Assembly (NCBI RefSeq): GCF_003333315.1
Contig: NZ_PSYR01000001.1
Coordinates: 770,501 to 834,500, forward strand
Reading direction: 5' to 3'
Length of the DNA: 64,000 nucleotides
DNA from: Acidiferrobacter thiooxydans
GTDB taxonomy: Bacteria > Pseudomonadota > Gammaproteobacteria > Acidiferrobacterales > Acidiferrobacteraceae
Shown in pieces: positions 54,712 to 63,993 of this stretch. A program made the position numbers and the translations under genes. The notes beneath the pieces are model-generated. The model searched no databases. It was not told the DNA's origin and saw only the letters and a list, made by a program, of their open reading frames with translations. Each line of letters opens with the position of its first letter. Position 1 is the stretch's first letter.

Positions 54712-55491
54712 ATGGCCAATCGGCTTCCAGCGGTCTTTTTGGGGCACGGCAATCCCATGCAGACCTTGGCACATAATGACTACACAGAGGCGTGGCGCCA
54801 GCTGGGCCTGGACATGCCAAGGCCCAGGGCGATCCTCGCGATCTCGGCGCACTGGTATGGGCCTGGGGCGGCGGTAACGGTCGCGACGGCCCCGAGAACG
54901 CTTCATGATTTCGGCGGATTTCCGCGGGAACTCTACCAGATTCAGTACCCGGCACCCGGCGATCCTGGGCTCGCCGGCAGTATCCAGCGGCTGTTGGCGC
55001 CGGTTGCGGTCAGTGCGGATGAAAGCTGGGGGCTCGATCATGGCACGTGGTCGGTCCTGCGTCATGTCTATCCCGATGCCGACATTCCGGTCGTGCAACT
55101 CCGCATCGACGCCACAAAGGGCCCGGATCACCATTTCGATATCGGCCGAATGCTCGCGCCTTTGCGGGACGAGGGTGTACTGATTGTCGGAAGCGGCAAT
55201 CTCATACATAACCTTCGGATGTATGCCTGGGACCGGCCGTTGCGGGAGCCTTACGACTGGGCGGTGCGCTTCGACAACAAAGTCCGGGAGCTGGTGCGCG
55301 AAGGGGACTTCGCACCACTCATCCATTACGAGGCGCTCGGACGGGACGCGACCCTCTCGATACCGACGCCGGACCACTATCTGCCGCTACTCTATGTCCT
55401 TGGTGCCCGACGACCCGGTGATGGCATCCGCTTTCCGGTCTCGGGTATCGAGGGAGGGGCGCTTTCCATGCTCGCGGTGCAGGTCGGGTAG
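54712..55491 (+). CDS. ygiD: Extradiol ring-cleavage dioxygenase, YgiD/DODA-like (class III)
   Basis: A 259-residue non-haem iron dioxygenase of the 4,5-DOPA dioxygenase (YgiD) group. Candidate metal and catalytic histidines are in PAVFLGHGNPMQ, AILAISAHWYGPG, WGLDHGTWSVLRHVYPDADIPVVQL and VGSGNLIHNLRMY. The C-terminal PDHYLPLLYVLGAR completes the family pattern. Physiological substrate unknown. Alone in its neighbourhood. Confidence 0.9.
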   Translation: MANRLPAVFLGHGNPMQTLAHNDYTEAWRQLGLDMPRPRAILAISAHWYGPGAAVTVATAPRTLHDFGGFPRELYQIQYPAPGDPGLAGSIQRLLAPVAVSADESWGLDHGTWSVLRHVYPDADIPVVQLRIDATKGPDHHFDIGRMLAPLRDEGVLIVGSGNLIHNLRMYAWDRPLREPYDWAVRFDNKVRELVREGDFAPLIHYEALGRDATLSIPTPDHYLPLLYVLGARRPGDGIRFPVSGIEGGALSMLAVQVG

Positions 55492-55920
55492 GCTACCGCC
55501 GCGGGCGAATCTCTGTGGCCTTTGCGATTTCGGCCACCTGTGGCGATATTGCTGCCAATCGGCTGGTATCCCCATCGATCCCGGTGTCCTGCTTGTCCGG
55601 GTGCGCGGCGGTTGCTTAGGTGGGCCGCCGGTAACGCCGCGCGCCAGACCGCAACGTCGGACTATCGCCCCTACAGCAACCTGGAGTCGATCAGGCGCAC
55701 GGGCGGAGCGAGTCGCCGTAGCGTCATGCGGGTATCGACAAGACCATCGTTGCCCGTCGCACCCAAATCTACGAGGAGGCCCCGCGCTGCGTCCGGAACG
55801 TTGGCATCGTGGCATCCGGAACTGGTCATGGCCCAGGGAGGTATGGTTCAATCGCCCTGTTCTGGGCAAACAAGGCACCTCACAATGCGCCGCGGCTTAG
55901 ATGACCGGGTAACAGGTACC
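55492..55920. other. Non-coding stretch upstream of the ABC exporter
   Basis: About 430 bases without a recognisable gene; short frames have no family-like sequence. The last bases run into a strong promoter at 55921. Confidence 0.45.
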
Positions 55921-55948
55921 TTGACAGCCACTGAAGCCGGCGGATAAT
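55921..55948 (+). promoter_or_regulatory. Sigma-70-type promoter of the ABC exporter
   Basis: A perfect -35 TTGACA (55921-55926) and a -10 GATAAT (55943-55948) are 16 bases apart. Transcription would begin about 55955, only ~8 bases before the ATG at 55963, so the mRNA leader would be very short. Confidence 0.65.
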
Positions 55949-55962
55949 CAGAAATCGATGTG

Positions 55963-56904
55963 ATGATACAGGCGACGACGCGACCGATCCTCAAGGTCAC
56001 CAATCTATCGAAGGTCTATGCTTCGGGTTTTCAGGCGCTGAAGGGCGTCAATCTGGACATCCACGAGGGCGAAATCTTCGCCTTGCTCGGCCCAAACGGC
56101 GCCGGCAAGACAACGCTTATCAGCATCATCTGCGGAATCGTCACTCCCGGCACGGGGAGCGTCACGGTCGACGGGCACGATATCGCGCGGGACTACCGGG
56201 CCGCGCGCTCCCTGATCGGGCTTGTGCCGCAGGAGTTGACCACGGAGGCCTTCGAGTCCGTCTGGAGGACCGTCTCCTTTAGTCGTGGCCTGTTCGGCAG
56301 GCCCCCAAACCCCGCCCATATCGAAAAGGTGCTGAAGGACCTTTCGTTGTGGGATAAGAGAGACAATAAAATCATAACGCTTTCCGGGGGCATGAAGCGG
56401 CGGGTTCTCATCGCGAAGGCGTTGGCCCATGAGCCGCGCGTCCTGTTTCTCGACGAGCCCACGGCAGGCGTCGATGTCGATTTGCGGCGCGATATGTGGC
56501 AGCTGATGCGCAATCTGCGCGCCTCCGGCGTCACGATCATCCTCACCACCCACTACATAAACGAAGCCGAAGAAATGGCCGACCGGGTCGGCGTCATGAG
56601 AAAAGGTGAGATCATTCTCGTGAAAGACAAGGTCGAGCTCATGCGCGATTTGGGCAAGAAGCAGCTTTGGCTTCAGCTGCAGAAACCATTGGGCGAGATC
56701 CCTGTCGCGCTTTCGATGTATCCTTTGGAGCTGTCCGGCGACGGCACCTGCCTGACCTATACCTACGATACGCATGACGGGCGTGTCGGTATCATGGACT
56801 TCCTAAAGCGCCTCGGCGAAACGGGAATCGATTTCCGGGATTTTCGGACCACGGAGAGTTCCTTGGAGGAGATTTTCGTGAACCTTGTCAAGGAAGGGGC
56901 ATGA
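55963..56904 (+). CDS. ABC-2 type exporter, ATP-binding subunit
   Basis: A 313-residue ATPase of the NodI/YadG type. Walker [11 protein letters not shown]-loop LVPQEL, signature TLSGGMKRR, Walker [13 protein letters not shown] and H-loop [14 protein letters not shown] are intact. A C-terminal ~80-residue extension ([16 protein letters not shown] and [29 protein letters not shown]) is typical of YadG-like ATPases. It overlaps the permease by ATGA. Codon use has more A/T third positions than most neighbours. Substrate unknown (the group includes antibiotic and polysaccharide exporters). Confidence 0.92.
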   Translation: MIQATTRPILKVTNLSKVYASGFQALKGVNLDIHEGEIFALLGPNGAGKTTLISIICGIVTPGTGSVTVDGHDIARDYRAARSLIGLVPQELTTEAFESVWRTVSFSRGLFGRPPNPAHIEKVLKDLSLWDKRDNKIITLSGGMKRRVLIAKALAHEPRVLFLDEPTAGVDVDLRRDMWQLMRNLRASGVTIILTTHYINEAEEMADRVGVMRKGEIILVKDKVELMRDLGKKQLWLQLQKPLGEIPVALSMYPLELSGDGTCLTYTYDTHDGRVGIMDFLKRLGETGIDFRDFRTTESSLEEIFVNLVKEGA

Positions 56905-57662
56905 ACCTTTACGCCGTACGCGCGATTTATACATGCGAGATGGCGCGCACCTGGCGCACTCTGATGCAAAGCATCGTGGCCCCGGTGATTTCCACATCGC
57001 TGTATTTTATCGTGTTCGGCTCCGCGATCGGCTCGCGTATGCCGATCGTCGGCGGAGTAAGCTATGGGGCCTTCATCGTGCCCGGCCTCATTATGTTGTC
57101 GCTGCTGACCCAAAGCATCTCGAACGCGGCGTTTGGTATCTATTTCCCGAAATTCGCGGGCACGATCTACGAGCTTTTGTCGGCACCGGTATCCACGATG
57201 GAGATCGTCGTAAGCTACGTAGGGGCCGCCGCAACAAAGTCGATCGTCTTGGGGGTCATTATCCTCGCAACGGCGGCGTTCTTTGTGCCGCTGCGCGTGG
57301 AGCATCCGGCGTGGATGCTGGGGTTCTTGCTGCTCACTGCGGCCACATTCAGTCTCATTGGTTTTATTATCGGTATTTGGGCCGATGGCTTTGAAAAGCT
57401 GCAGGTCGTGCCGCTTTTGATCGTCACACCGTTGACCTTCCTTGGGGGGAGCTTTTACTCCATCAAGATGTTGCCGCCCTTCTGGCGGACCGTGGCCTTG
57501 TTCAATCCGGTGGTGTATCTCATAAGCGGGTTTCGCTGGAGCTTCTATGGCTCGGCGGATGTGGGTGTCGGCATTAGCTTGGGCGTTACGCTTGGATTCC
57601 TTTTGGCCTCCGTCGTGATCGTGACGTGGATCTTCGAGACCGGCTATAGGCTCAAGGCCTAA
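56901..57662 (+). CDS. ABC-2 type exporter, permease subunit
   Basis: A 253-residue six-helix permease (YadH/NodJ type). Family marks are [48 protein letters not shown]-like segments, the ABC-2 signature [18 protein letters not shown] and [15 protein letters not shown]. Encoded with the ATPase as a two-gene unit; the stop lies before a non-coding stretch. Confidence 0.92.
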   Translation: MNLYAVRAIYTCEMARTWRTLMQSIVAPVISTSLYFIVFGSAIGSRMPIVGGVSYGAFIVPGLIMLSLLTQSISNAAFGIYFPKFAGTIYELLSAPVSTMEIVVSYVGAAATKSIVLGVIILATAAFFVPLRVEHPAWMLGFLLLTAATFSLIGFIIGIWADGFEKLQVVPLLIVTPLTFLGGSFYSIKMLPPFWRTVALFNPVVYLISGFRWSFYGSADVGVGISLGVTLGFLLASVVIVTWIFETGYRLKA

Positions 57663-58097
57663 CCTTCCGTAAACGATCCTGGTGTGGGCCGAAGTCGGAC
57701 ATGGGATGGCGCGGGCGCCCTCCGGCGCTGCCGTGGGCGCATCTCCTGAGTACACTCGCACGCCGGTCCGCGGCTTCCCAATACTCCTTACAGAGCTCGC
57801 CACCATCGTGCGCAATACTTGTACGCTCTTGGGTGTGGATGATGCCTCGCCCTTTACCATCACGACCCAGCCGCCCCCCTTCAGCAGTGCGCCATGGGGT
57901 GTGTGGCGAACTTCCCGGTGTAACCAGTACGAGGAACTGCGTTGTCCAGATAGCCAATGGAAATATCCATGACAGCCGGTTTCGGCGGGGAAGAACTAAT
58001 GACGAGTTTAGGGAATGTGTGAATTGCCCCCGGATTTCGCCAATCGCGAGGCTCGGAATCCGCATTTCGACAAAGTGGAAGGCGTAGATGCCCCGTA
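57663..58097. other. Non-coding or degenerate stretch
   Basis: About 430 bases. Overlapping frames on both strands (e.g. 57682-57972 plus, 57652-58101 minus) look protein-like in patches, such as FTITTQPPPFSS on the plus strand, but are interrupted and unlike any family I recognise. It may be a decayed gene. Confidence 0.4.
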
Positions 58098-58277
58098 TCA
58101 TGCCGTAATCGGGCTTAGTTGGGTCGTTCGAGGGGCTTTTGTGGTCTGGAACCCGAATTCCGGACAGACTACGCCCTTGCCGGTCGTAACTTCAAAGGCC
58201 GCTCCGGCGGGATCGAGCGGCCGGCCGACGTCGCTGTACACCGTCGTGAGGATATGATCCGGCGAGGCCAAAGCCAT
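58098..58277 (-). CDS. Small hypothetical protein downstream of the acyltransferase (uncertain)
   Basis: A 59-residue frame starting at ATG 58277 (MALASPDHILTTVYSDVGRP), or 63 residues from a TTG at 58289 that overlaps the acyltransferase stop. It has patches like DPAGAAFEVTTGKGVVCPEFGF, one Cys and no membrane helix. No family recognised. Position and coupling make it possible as a real gene, but it may also be a remnant. Confidence 0.3.
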   Translation of the reverse strand: MALASPDHILTTVYSDVGRPLDPAGAAFEVTTGKGVVCPEFGFQTTKAPRTTQLSPITA

Positions 58278-58282
58278 TATCT

Positions 58283-59062
58283 CTAACAAGCGGCGCGCGC
58301 CCCAACATCCTGGACTGTGACGGGTTCAATACATTGTAAGATGGCATTTCTGGCATTGGTGGCCAACATCAACGAAGAGGCCCCCAAGGACTGTTCTGGC
58401 GCAAGGAAATAAACCTCAACTCTCAGGGTGCCGCGCTCGCGTAGAAGTCGCCACAAATGGTGGATCAGCTTCTCTCTGCCAGCAAACGAGGCCGCCGGAC
58501 AAGCGTGGTTTGCGGAATCGGAGTACCGTAGCGCTACGGGCTGGACTGTGACGTCGGCCTCTATGGCCACGGCAAAAAGACGCGGATGAAACATCTGGAC
58601 TGTCTGTCCATCGCTTGTGGTTCCTTCCGGAAACAGGATGATCGATTCTTGCCGACGCAGGGCCGCGACCATTTGGGCGTCGACGATTGTTGACGCACCG
58701 CGATCGCCGCGCTTAATGTAGATGGTGCCTCCTTGCCCCGCGAACCAGCCTATCAGTGGCCACGAACGGATCTCCGATTTCGCCACGAAATGCCCTGGTA
58801 TAACGGCACCCACCGCAGCGAACTCCACCCACGAGATATGATTGGCGACGATGAGGGCGGGCGCGGCCGCCGGTATTCCATAGAGCCGCAACTCGAGGCC
58901 CAAGATGCGCAAAAGGCGGCGGTGCCACCAACGAACGATCCGCTGGCCGCGCGGCGTTCGCATAAGAGTGCCCGCCGGGAACACTAAGGCAATGCCCCCG
59001 CCCAGAGCTATATGCCCGATTATACCCATCAGGCGAGTCACCGCGCCCCCGGGAATCTTCAT
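58283..59062 (-). CDS. plsC: 1-acyl-glycerol-3-phosphate acyltransferase (PlsC-like)
   Basis: A 259-residue membrane-associated acyltransferase of phospholipid synthesis. Motif I is ANHISWVEF: the catalytic His75 is followed four residues later by Glu80 where the family has Asp (HX4D). Motif II region GTIYIKRGDRG, motif III LFPEGTTSDG and motif IV VQPVALRY are intact. An N-terminal hydrophobic segment (MGIIGHIALGGGIALVFPAG) anchors it. The start is set at ATG 59062 (MKIPGG); the frame extends 26 codons further upstream without family sequence. Confidence 0.85.
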   Translation of the reverse strand: MKIPGGAVTRLMGIIGHIALGGGIALVFPAGTLMRTPRGQRIVRWWHRRLLRILGLELRLYGIPAAAPALIVANHISWVEFAAVGAVIPGHFVAKSEIRSWPLIGWFAGQGGTIYIKRGDRGASTIVDAQMVAALRRQESIILFPEGTTSDGQTVQMFHPRLFAVAIEADVTVQPVALRYSDSANHACPAASFAGREKLIHHLWRLLRERGTLRVEVYFLAPEQSLGASSLMLATNARNAILQCIEPVTVQDVGARAAC

Positions 59063-59536
59063 GGGGGCGCGTTCAAGGCACACCGCCAAAAACGTAATCG
59101 GCCTACATAGCCCAAGATGTGGCGGTGCCGTGGCCCCCAATGTGGCCTGCTACCAGCGGTCGCCGCGCTTGCGCCGTGCAAGGTCCACCGGCCGAACCGT
59201 TCTAGGTCTTGGGGCAGCCTTGTGTGCGCCGTTGCCCCTCCGCCAGTCAGTGTGGGAAAAGTGGATGGAGGCGCCGCGGCTACCGGTGCGCCACGGACGC
59301 GCACGGACCAAGGGACGATACTTTAGCGGTATGCCCGCATGGTACAAAGGACGAGGCACATAAAGGCACGTCAACGGGCCTCATCAGATCCTAGTGGCGA
59401 CCCGCTGCACCATCAAGCGACATCCATTATCGTATGCCATCTTCAAGGTCGACAGGAGCGGCCCACGATCATGGCCACTGGGTTTAAGGAGAATTATGTC
59501 GTTTCAATGAGACAATCATGGACAGGAGTATGAGCG
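59063..59536. other. Non-coding stretch between divergent genes
   Basis: About 470 bases. No gene, strong hairpin or clear operator is recognised. The base composition shifts to lower GC toward the stress-protein gene. Confidence 0.45.
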
Positions 59537-60064
59537 ATGGCGATAGAGATGGAGACAACGCCCGATGCGGGAATCGCGATATTTAACACGCATATCGAAG
59601 CCGAAAACGCAATAAAATTGTTGTCCCGTTCCGGGGTCGACATCAAAAAATTATCTATTATTGGCAAGGGATATCATAGCGAAGAGCAGCCTCTGGGCTT
59701 TTATACGGTGGGTGACCGCATGAAGGTTTGGGGCGGTCTGGGTGCATTCTGGGGCGGTTTGTGGGGTTTGTTATTTGGCTCCGCCTTCTTCTTTATCCCG
59801 GGTATAGGCCCATTGCTGGCGGCGGGCCCTATCATATCCATGATAGTGGGCGCGGGAGAAGGGGCCGTAGTCGTGGGTGGCCTATCCGCACTGGGGGCAG
59901 GGCTCTATACCCTGGGTTTTACGAAACATCATATTATTAAGTATGAGACGGAACTGAAGGCCAATAAATATCTATTGATTGTGCATGGAAATGCTGCCGA
60001 AAGGGCACAGGTTGCCGCGATTTTGACGGCCGACAAAAGCGAGCGGGCAGCTGTGGAGGCGTAA
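59537..60064 (+). CDS. DUF1269/general-stress-protein-like membrane protein
   Basis: A 175-residue protein. The N-terminal part is a ferredoxin-like domain (GIAIFNTHIEAENAIKLLSRSG, then KKLSIIGKGYHSEEQP). Two Gly-rich hydrophobic hairpins follow (FWGGLWGLLFGSAFFFIPGIGP and IISMIVGAGEGAVVVGGL). A final domain has ETELKANKYLLIVHGNAAE. This arrangement matches DUF1269/YflT-like stress proteins; function unknown. Codon use is clearly more A/T-rich than the surroundings (runs such as AAATTGTTG, AAAATTATC), suggesting transfer. AGGAG precedes the ATG by eight bases. Confidence 0.78.
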   Translation: MAIEMETTPDAGIAIFNTHIEAENAIKLLSRSGVDIKKLSIIGKGYHSEEQPLGFYTVGDRMKVWGGLGAFWGGLWGLLFGSAFFFIPGIGPLLAAGPIISMIVGAGEGAVVVGGLSALGAGLYTLGFTKHHIIKYETELKANKYLLIVHGNAAERAQVAAILTADKSERAAVEA

Positions 60065-60164
60065 TTTCGTGACGCAGAGCGGAGAGGGAGCAGATATAAA
60101 CGGCTCTGTCGAAGTTCATGTGGGTTGGCCCGTTATATGCAAGTTGATCTGCGAGAAGTCGAGC

Positions 60165-60778
60165 TTACCGGTGATCAGGAAGATCACGGTACGAATAGTC
60201 GCGAACCGGCAATAGACGCGGCCTTGCGCTTGGCGGCCTGGAAGAGGCCCATTCACGGCGACGAGGCGCGATCGCGGCCGGGAGGCCAAGGACGGCCCTC
60301 TTGACCTGCGTGACGGGGTTGCCGGCAGGGAGCGCGATGCCCCATTCCTTAATGCAGATATTTAGGCCGTGCGAGATGAGGGAAAGGTCATGCTTGACGG
60401 TCTGCGCCGCGTACCCCTTTGCCATCTGCTGGTCGCGATACTTGGCCAGGGCCGATGACGTGATGGCGGCCAGGGAGAGGGCGCCCAAGCCTTCCCGCAC
60501 GTTCCGGGCATGGTAGGTGACTGGGCGCGTGCTCTTTTTGGTCGGCAAGACCTCGCGCGCATAGCGGTCCAGGGCATCGGCCAGGGTCGTGTTCTCGGCC
60601 TCGGCATGGGAAACGAAGACCCCGCGGCGCATGGCGTTCTCGATGCCACCAGCCCAGGCCTGCGCCTCGCTCTTCGTGTCAAAGGTCAAGGGTCTGCTTG
60701 GGGGTATCCCTTGCGCCGGACAAGCGCTTGCCAGACCCGCTTACCACCTGGCCCCGAACGTTGAACGTAGGTCGCCAT
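60165..60778 (-). pseudogene. Tyrosine-recombinase integrase, frameshifted and truncated
   Basis: ATG 60778 starts a typical integrase N-terminus (MATYVQRSGPGGKRVWQALV) that hits a stop after 30 codons. The frame resumes at ~60689 with TFDTKSEAQAWAGGIENAM and a SAM-like core-binding domain (LADALDRYAREVLPTKKSTRP to VKHDLSLISHGLNICIKEWG). A one-base indel in the G5 run at 60700-60704 would restore the frame. The sequence after NPVTQVKR loses the family pattern, and the catalytic domain with the R-H-R-Y residues is missing. It points away from the 3' end of the tRNA-Arg gene, as island integrases do. Confidence 0.85.
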
Positions 60779-60866
60779 GCGACACCTCTTTTTGATGGAT
60801 TTGTCGCAGGATTGTCGTAAAATCCGATAGTGTCCCGCTAGGGCGCCTCGTAAGTCCTTGATTTTA

Positions 60867-60942
60867 TGGTGCCCCGAGCCGGAATTGAACCGGCGACCTG
60901 CCGCTTAGGAGGCGGCCGCTCTATCCACTGAGCTACCGGGGC
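60867..60942 (-). tRNA. tRNA-Arg (anticodon CCU)
   Basis: A 76-nt cloverleaf: acceptor GCCCCGG pairs with TCGGGGC, D-arm GCTCAGTGGATAGAGC, anticodon arm GCCGC-CTCCTAA-GCGGC with anticodon CCT (reads AGG), T-arm GCCGG-TTCAATT-CCGGC, discriminator A and encoded CCA. All stems pair. An integrase pseudogene follows its 3' end. Confidence 0.97.
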
Positions 60943-61077
60943 GGACTGGGGCATTATACGCAATGCCCTTTACGACCCATAGGGGCGTGGTCACGCCCCT
61001 ATGGGGTCTACGGGGGTCGGCCATGACCAATGCCCTTGGTTATTGCGGGCCTCGGGCTACTGCGTCTGGGGTAGCCG

Positions 61078-61539
61078 CTATCCGCGTGGACGCAGAAGCG
61101 CGCGCAAATCTTGGGTGAGTTCCTTATGTGGTCGCGTCGTGAGATCTTTCGGGATCTTGTCAATGACCTTTTTAGCGGTCTGTGCCGACAGATTGGCCTG
61201 CAGGGTACCCAGGAAGCCGGGTTCGGCCACCAGGATGAGGGATTCATACAGGTGGTTGGTTCGCCCCTTGTCCAGGACTCGGGCCAGAGTCTTCGCAAAG
61301 CGCGAAGCGGCCTCTTCTTTCGCGGACATCTCGGTGGCCATGGCATGGCGTCCGGAGCCCTTGCGATCGAAGGTGCGTCCGGGTTTATCGGTCGATAGGG
61401 CCCGCTCCGGTATGCGTGCCTCTGGATACACGAGGGGTTCGAGTTCTTCCCAGTCGCGCCCATTGCTGGGCACCGCGTTGGGCTTAGCAACGATTCGGGC
61501 GCGCGCCCGGTCAGCGACCAATATCCATGTGTAGTCCAT
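61078..61539 (-). CDS. Host attachment family protein
   Basis: A 153-residue protein of the family named for host-cell attachment (PF10116-like). Marks are DYTWILVADRARARIV at the N-terminus, SGRHAMATEMSAKEEAASRFAKTLA in the middle, and YESLILVAEPGFLGTLQANL with PKDLTTRPHKELTQDLR. Its fold is related to eRF1/Vms1-like domains by family knowledge; the role is unclear in free-living bacteria. Start ATG 61539 (MDYTWI); nine upstream codons are not family-like. Confidence 0.85.
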   Translation of the reverse strand: MDYTWILVADRARARIVAKPNAVPSNGRDWEELEPLVYPEARIPERALSTDKPGRTFDRKGSGRHAMATEMSAKEEAASRFAKTLARVLDKGRTNHLYESLILVAEPGFLGTLQANLSAQTAKKVIDKIPKDLTTRPHKELTQDLRALLRPRG

Positions 61540-62028
61540 AGGCCTCGGCTCTCTCGTTTGTTGCAATCGATCCGTTAGCGGGTCACAACGCTGGTGTCGC
61601 GATGGCCCATCTGAAGGGCCCGCGCAACTGGCGCCGTTCTATGGCTTGCTTCGCTATTGAGGGCGATTGTACGCGGTTTCAGGACAGGATTCACTGACCG
61701 AAAGGGTATAGACAAACCAAGCGGTCTCGGTGCGGGTGAGCCATCCCACTGGGCGGCGATGGCCTCGGCGAGGCATGCGCGGACTATTGTCTCCACGGAG
61801 ACCGTCTCACCGCGAGCCCCCAAAGCCCTGGGCACCTATGCCCTGGAGGCCTTGTGTGCGTCGTTTGGCCGCGTCGATCGCCCCCGGGCCGCGGGAATGC
61901 AGGCCGTCTTTGCGTGTCGGCCGTATGCCGGGCTGATGTTACGAGACGGCGGGCGGCCGTATGGATCGGGTTGTCTGTACGGCGCCGGGCAGGCATGATT
62001 GCAGGCTGCTAATCATAAGGGAGTGCTC
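61540..62028. other. Non-coding stretch upstream of adhC
   Basis: About 490 bases. No convincing gene on either strand; a minus-strand frame (61575-61835) ends ALQMGHRDTSVVTR, which faintly recalls integrase C-terminal segments but is too short to call. TAAGGGAG serves as the adhC ribosome binding site at its end. Confidence 0.45.
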
Positions 62029-63138
62029 ATGGAGGTACGCGCAGCAGTCGCTTATGCGGCCGACCGGCCATTGGTGTTGGACACCGTGCAGCTCGACGGG
62101 CCTCGCGCCGGCGAGGTGCTTGTCGAGATCAAGGCGACAGGAGTCTGTCATACCGATGCCTTCACCTTGTCAGGAGGGGACCCCGAGGGGCGTTTTCCCA
62201 CCATCCTGGGGCACGAAGGCGCGGGCGTGGTCGTGGATGTGGGGCCTGGGGTCCGATCGCTTCGTCCCGGCGATCACGTTATCCCGTTGTATACGCCGGA
62301 ATGTCGTGAGTGCGAATACTGTCTGAGCGGCAAGACCAATCTCTGTCAGGCGATCCGCGCGACCCAGGGGCGCGGGGTAATGCCCGACGGCACCAGTCGT
62401 TTTTCCATCGGCGGGCAGCCGCTCTACCATTACATGGGGACCAGTACCTTCGCCAACTACACGGTCCTTCCCGAGATCGCGCTTGCGAAGATTCGCGAGG
62501 ATGCCCCGTTCGACAAGGTCTGCTATATCGGTTGCGGGGTCACGACCGGCATAGGTGCGGTGATCTACACCGCCAGGGTGCGCGCCGGCGACAACGTCGT
62601 GGTGTTCGGTCTCGGCGGGATCGGTCTGAATGTCATCCAGGGGGCGCGCATGGCGGGGGCCGACCGGATCGTGGGGGTCGATATCAACCCCGGTAGACGC
62701 GCAATCGCGGAGCGCTTTGGTATGACGCACTTCGTGAACCCGCGCGAGGTGGAGGACGATCTCGTACCCTATCTCGTGAGCATCACCAAAGGTGGCGCGG
62801 ATTTCAGCTTCGAATGCATAGGAAATGTGACGACCATGCGCCAAGCCCTGGAGTGTTGTCATAAGGGCTGGGGTACGAGCATCATCATAGGGGTGGCGGC
62901 GAGCGGCGAGGAGATCAGGACGCGCCCCTTTCAGCTTGTGACCGGACGCAACTGGCGGGGCTCAGCATTCGGGGGTGCCCGTGGGCGTACCGATGTCCCG
63001 AAGATCGTCGATTGGTATATGGAGGGCAAGATCAATATCGACGACCTGATTACGCACACCCTGCCGCTTGCCGAAATCAATACCGCTTTCGATCTCATGC
63101 GTCGGGGTGAGTCGATTCGAACTGTGCTGACGTACTAG
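62029..63138 (+). CDS. adhC: S-(hydroxymethyl)glutathione dehydrogenase (class III alcohol dehydrogenase)
   Basis: A 369-residue zinc enzyme that oxidises the glutathione adduct of formaldehyde to S-formylglutathione. Catalytic zinc ligands are in [12 protein letters not shown], the HE of LGHEGAGVV, and [13 protein letters not shown]. The structural zinc lobe is [15 protein letters not shown]. The NAD fold is [44 protein letters not shown] and [14 protein letters not shown] are class III marks. Start ATG 62029 with AAGGGAG upstream. It is 6 bases before fghA. Confidence 0.96.
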   Translation: MEVRAAVAYAADRPLVLDTVQLDGPRAGEVLVEIKATGVCHTDAFTLSGGDPEGRFPTILGHEGAGVVVDVGPGVRSLRPGDHVIPLYTPECRECEYCLSGKTNLCQAIRATQGRGVMPDGTSRFSIGGQPLYHYMGTSTFANYTVLPEIALAKIREDAPFDKVCYIGCGVTTGIGAVIYTARVRAGDNVVVFGLGGIGLNVIQGARMAGADRIVGVDINPGRRAIAERFGMTHFVNPREVEDDLVPYLVSITKGGADFSFECIGNVTTMRQALECCHKGWGTSIIIGVAASGEEIRTRPFQLVTGRNWRGSAFGGARGRTDVPKIVDWYMEGKINIDDLITHTLPLAEINTAFDLMRRGESIRTVLTY

Positions 63139-63144
63139 ACGACC

Positions 63145-63993
63145 ATGACCGCAAATCTGAAGATTCTGGAGGAACATGCGTGCTTTGGCGGCCGTGTGGC
63201 GCGCTATGAGCATGCCTCGGAGAGCTGTCATGGCCCCATGCGTTTCTCGATCTATCTGCCCCCGCAGACCGTCACCGGGCGTGTCCCCGTCGTCTATTTT
63301 CTGGCGGGCCTCACGTGTACCGAGGAGACGTTCATGATCAAGGCCGGGGCGCAGCGTTACGCCGCGGAGTGGGGACTTGCCCTGGTCGCGCCCGATACCA
63401 GCCCGCGGCGCACGGGTATCCCGGACGAGACACGCGATTGGGACCTCGGCAGTGGTGCATCATTTTACGTGGACGCGACCGAGGAGCCTTGGAGTCGCCA
63501 CTATCGGATGCACCAGTATGTCGCAGAAGAGCTCCCGGCCCTGGTTGCCGCATCGTTCCCCGTGGATGGCAACTGCCAGGCCTTGTGCGGTCACTCCATG
63601 GGCGGGCATGGGGCCCTGACCATCGGTCTGCGTCATGGGCACCGTTACCGTTCGCTGTCGGCTTTTGCCCCGGTGTGCGCCCCGAGCCGCACCCCCTGGG
63701 GCCAAAAGGCCTTTGGGGTCTATCTCGGGTCCGATGAGGCGCGTTGGCGGGATTACGATACCGTGGCGCTCCTGAAGGCCCGCGAGAGTCAGGCGCTCGC
63801 GCCCATGCTTGTGGATCAGGGTGGCGGTGACCCCTATCTCGAGCGCGAGCTAAAGACCCAATGGCTCGAGGGTTTGGGTGGCGGGGCGCTCACCCTGCGC
63901 TGGCATGAGGGGTATGACCATAGCTATTTTTTCATCGCAAGTTTCATAGGCGACCATATGGCCTTCCATGCGCGCCATCTGGGCGTCACCTAG
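63145..63993 (+). CDS. fghA: S-formylglutathione hydrolase
   Basis: A 282-residue serine hydrolase of the esterase D family that releases formate and glutathione, the second step after AdhC. The nucleophile is the Ser of LCGHSMGGHGAL; oxyanion region VYFLAGLTCTEETF; the catalytic His is in HEGYDHSYFFIASFI. It is complete and ends with TAG at 63991-63993. With adhC it forms the glutathione-dependent formaldehyde detoxification operon. Confidence 0.96.
   Translation: MTANLKILEEHACFGGRVARYEHASESCHGPMRFSIYLPPQTVTGRVPVVYFLAGLTCTEETFMIKAGAQRYAAEWGLALVAPDTSPRRTGIPDETRDWDLGSGASFYVDATEEPWSRHYRMHQYVAEELPALVAASFPVDGNCQALCGHSMGGHGALTIGLRHGHRYRSLSAFAPVCAPSRTPWGQKAFGVYLGSDEARWRDYDTVALLKARESQALAPMLVDQGGGDPYLERELKTQWLEGLGGGALTLRWHEGYDHSYFFIASFIGDHMAFHARHLGVT

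Noticed and set aside
61575-61835. Possible integrase C-terminal fragment (ALQMGHRDTSVVTR)
   Set aside because: Only about ten residues look integrase-like, and the catalytic Arg/His/Tyr context is absent. Not enough to call a gene remnant.
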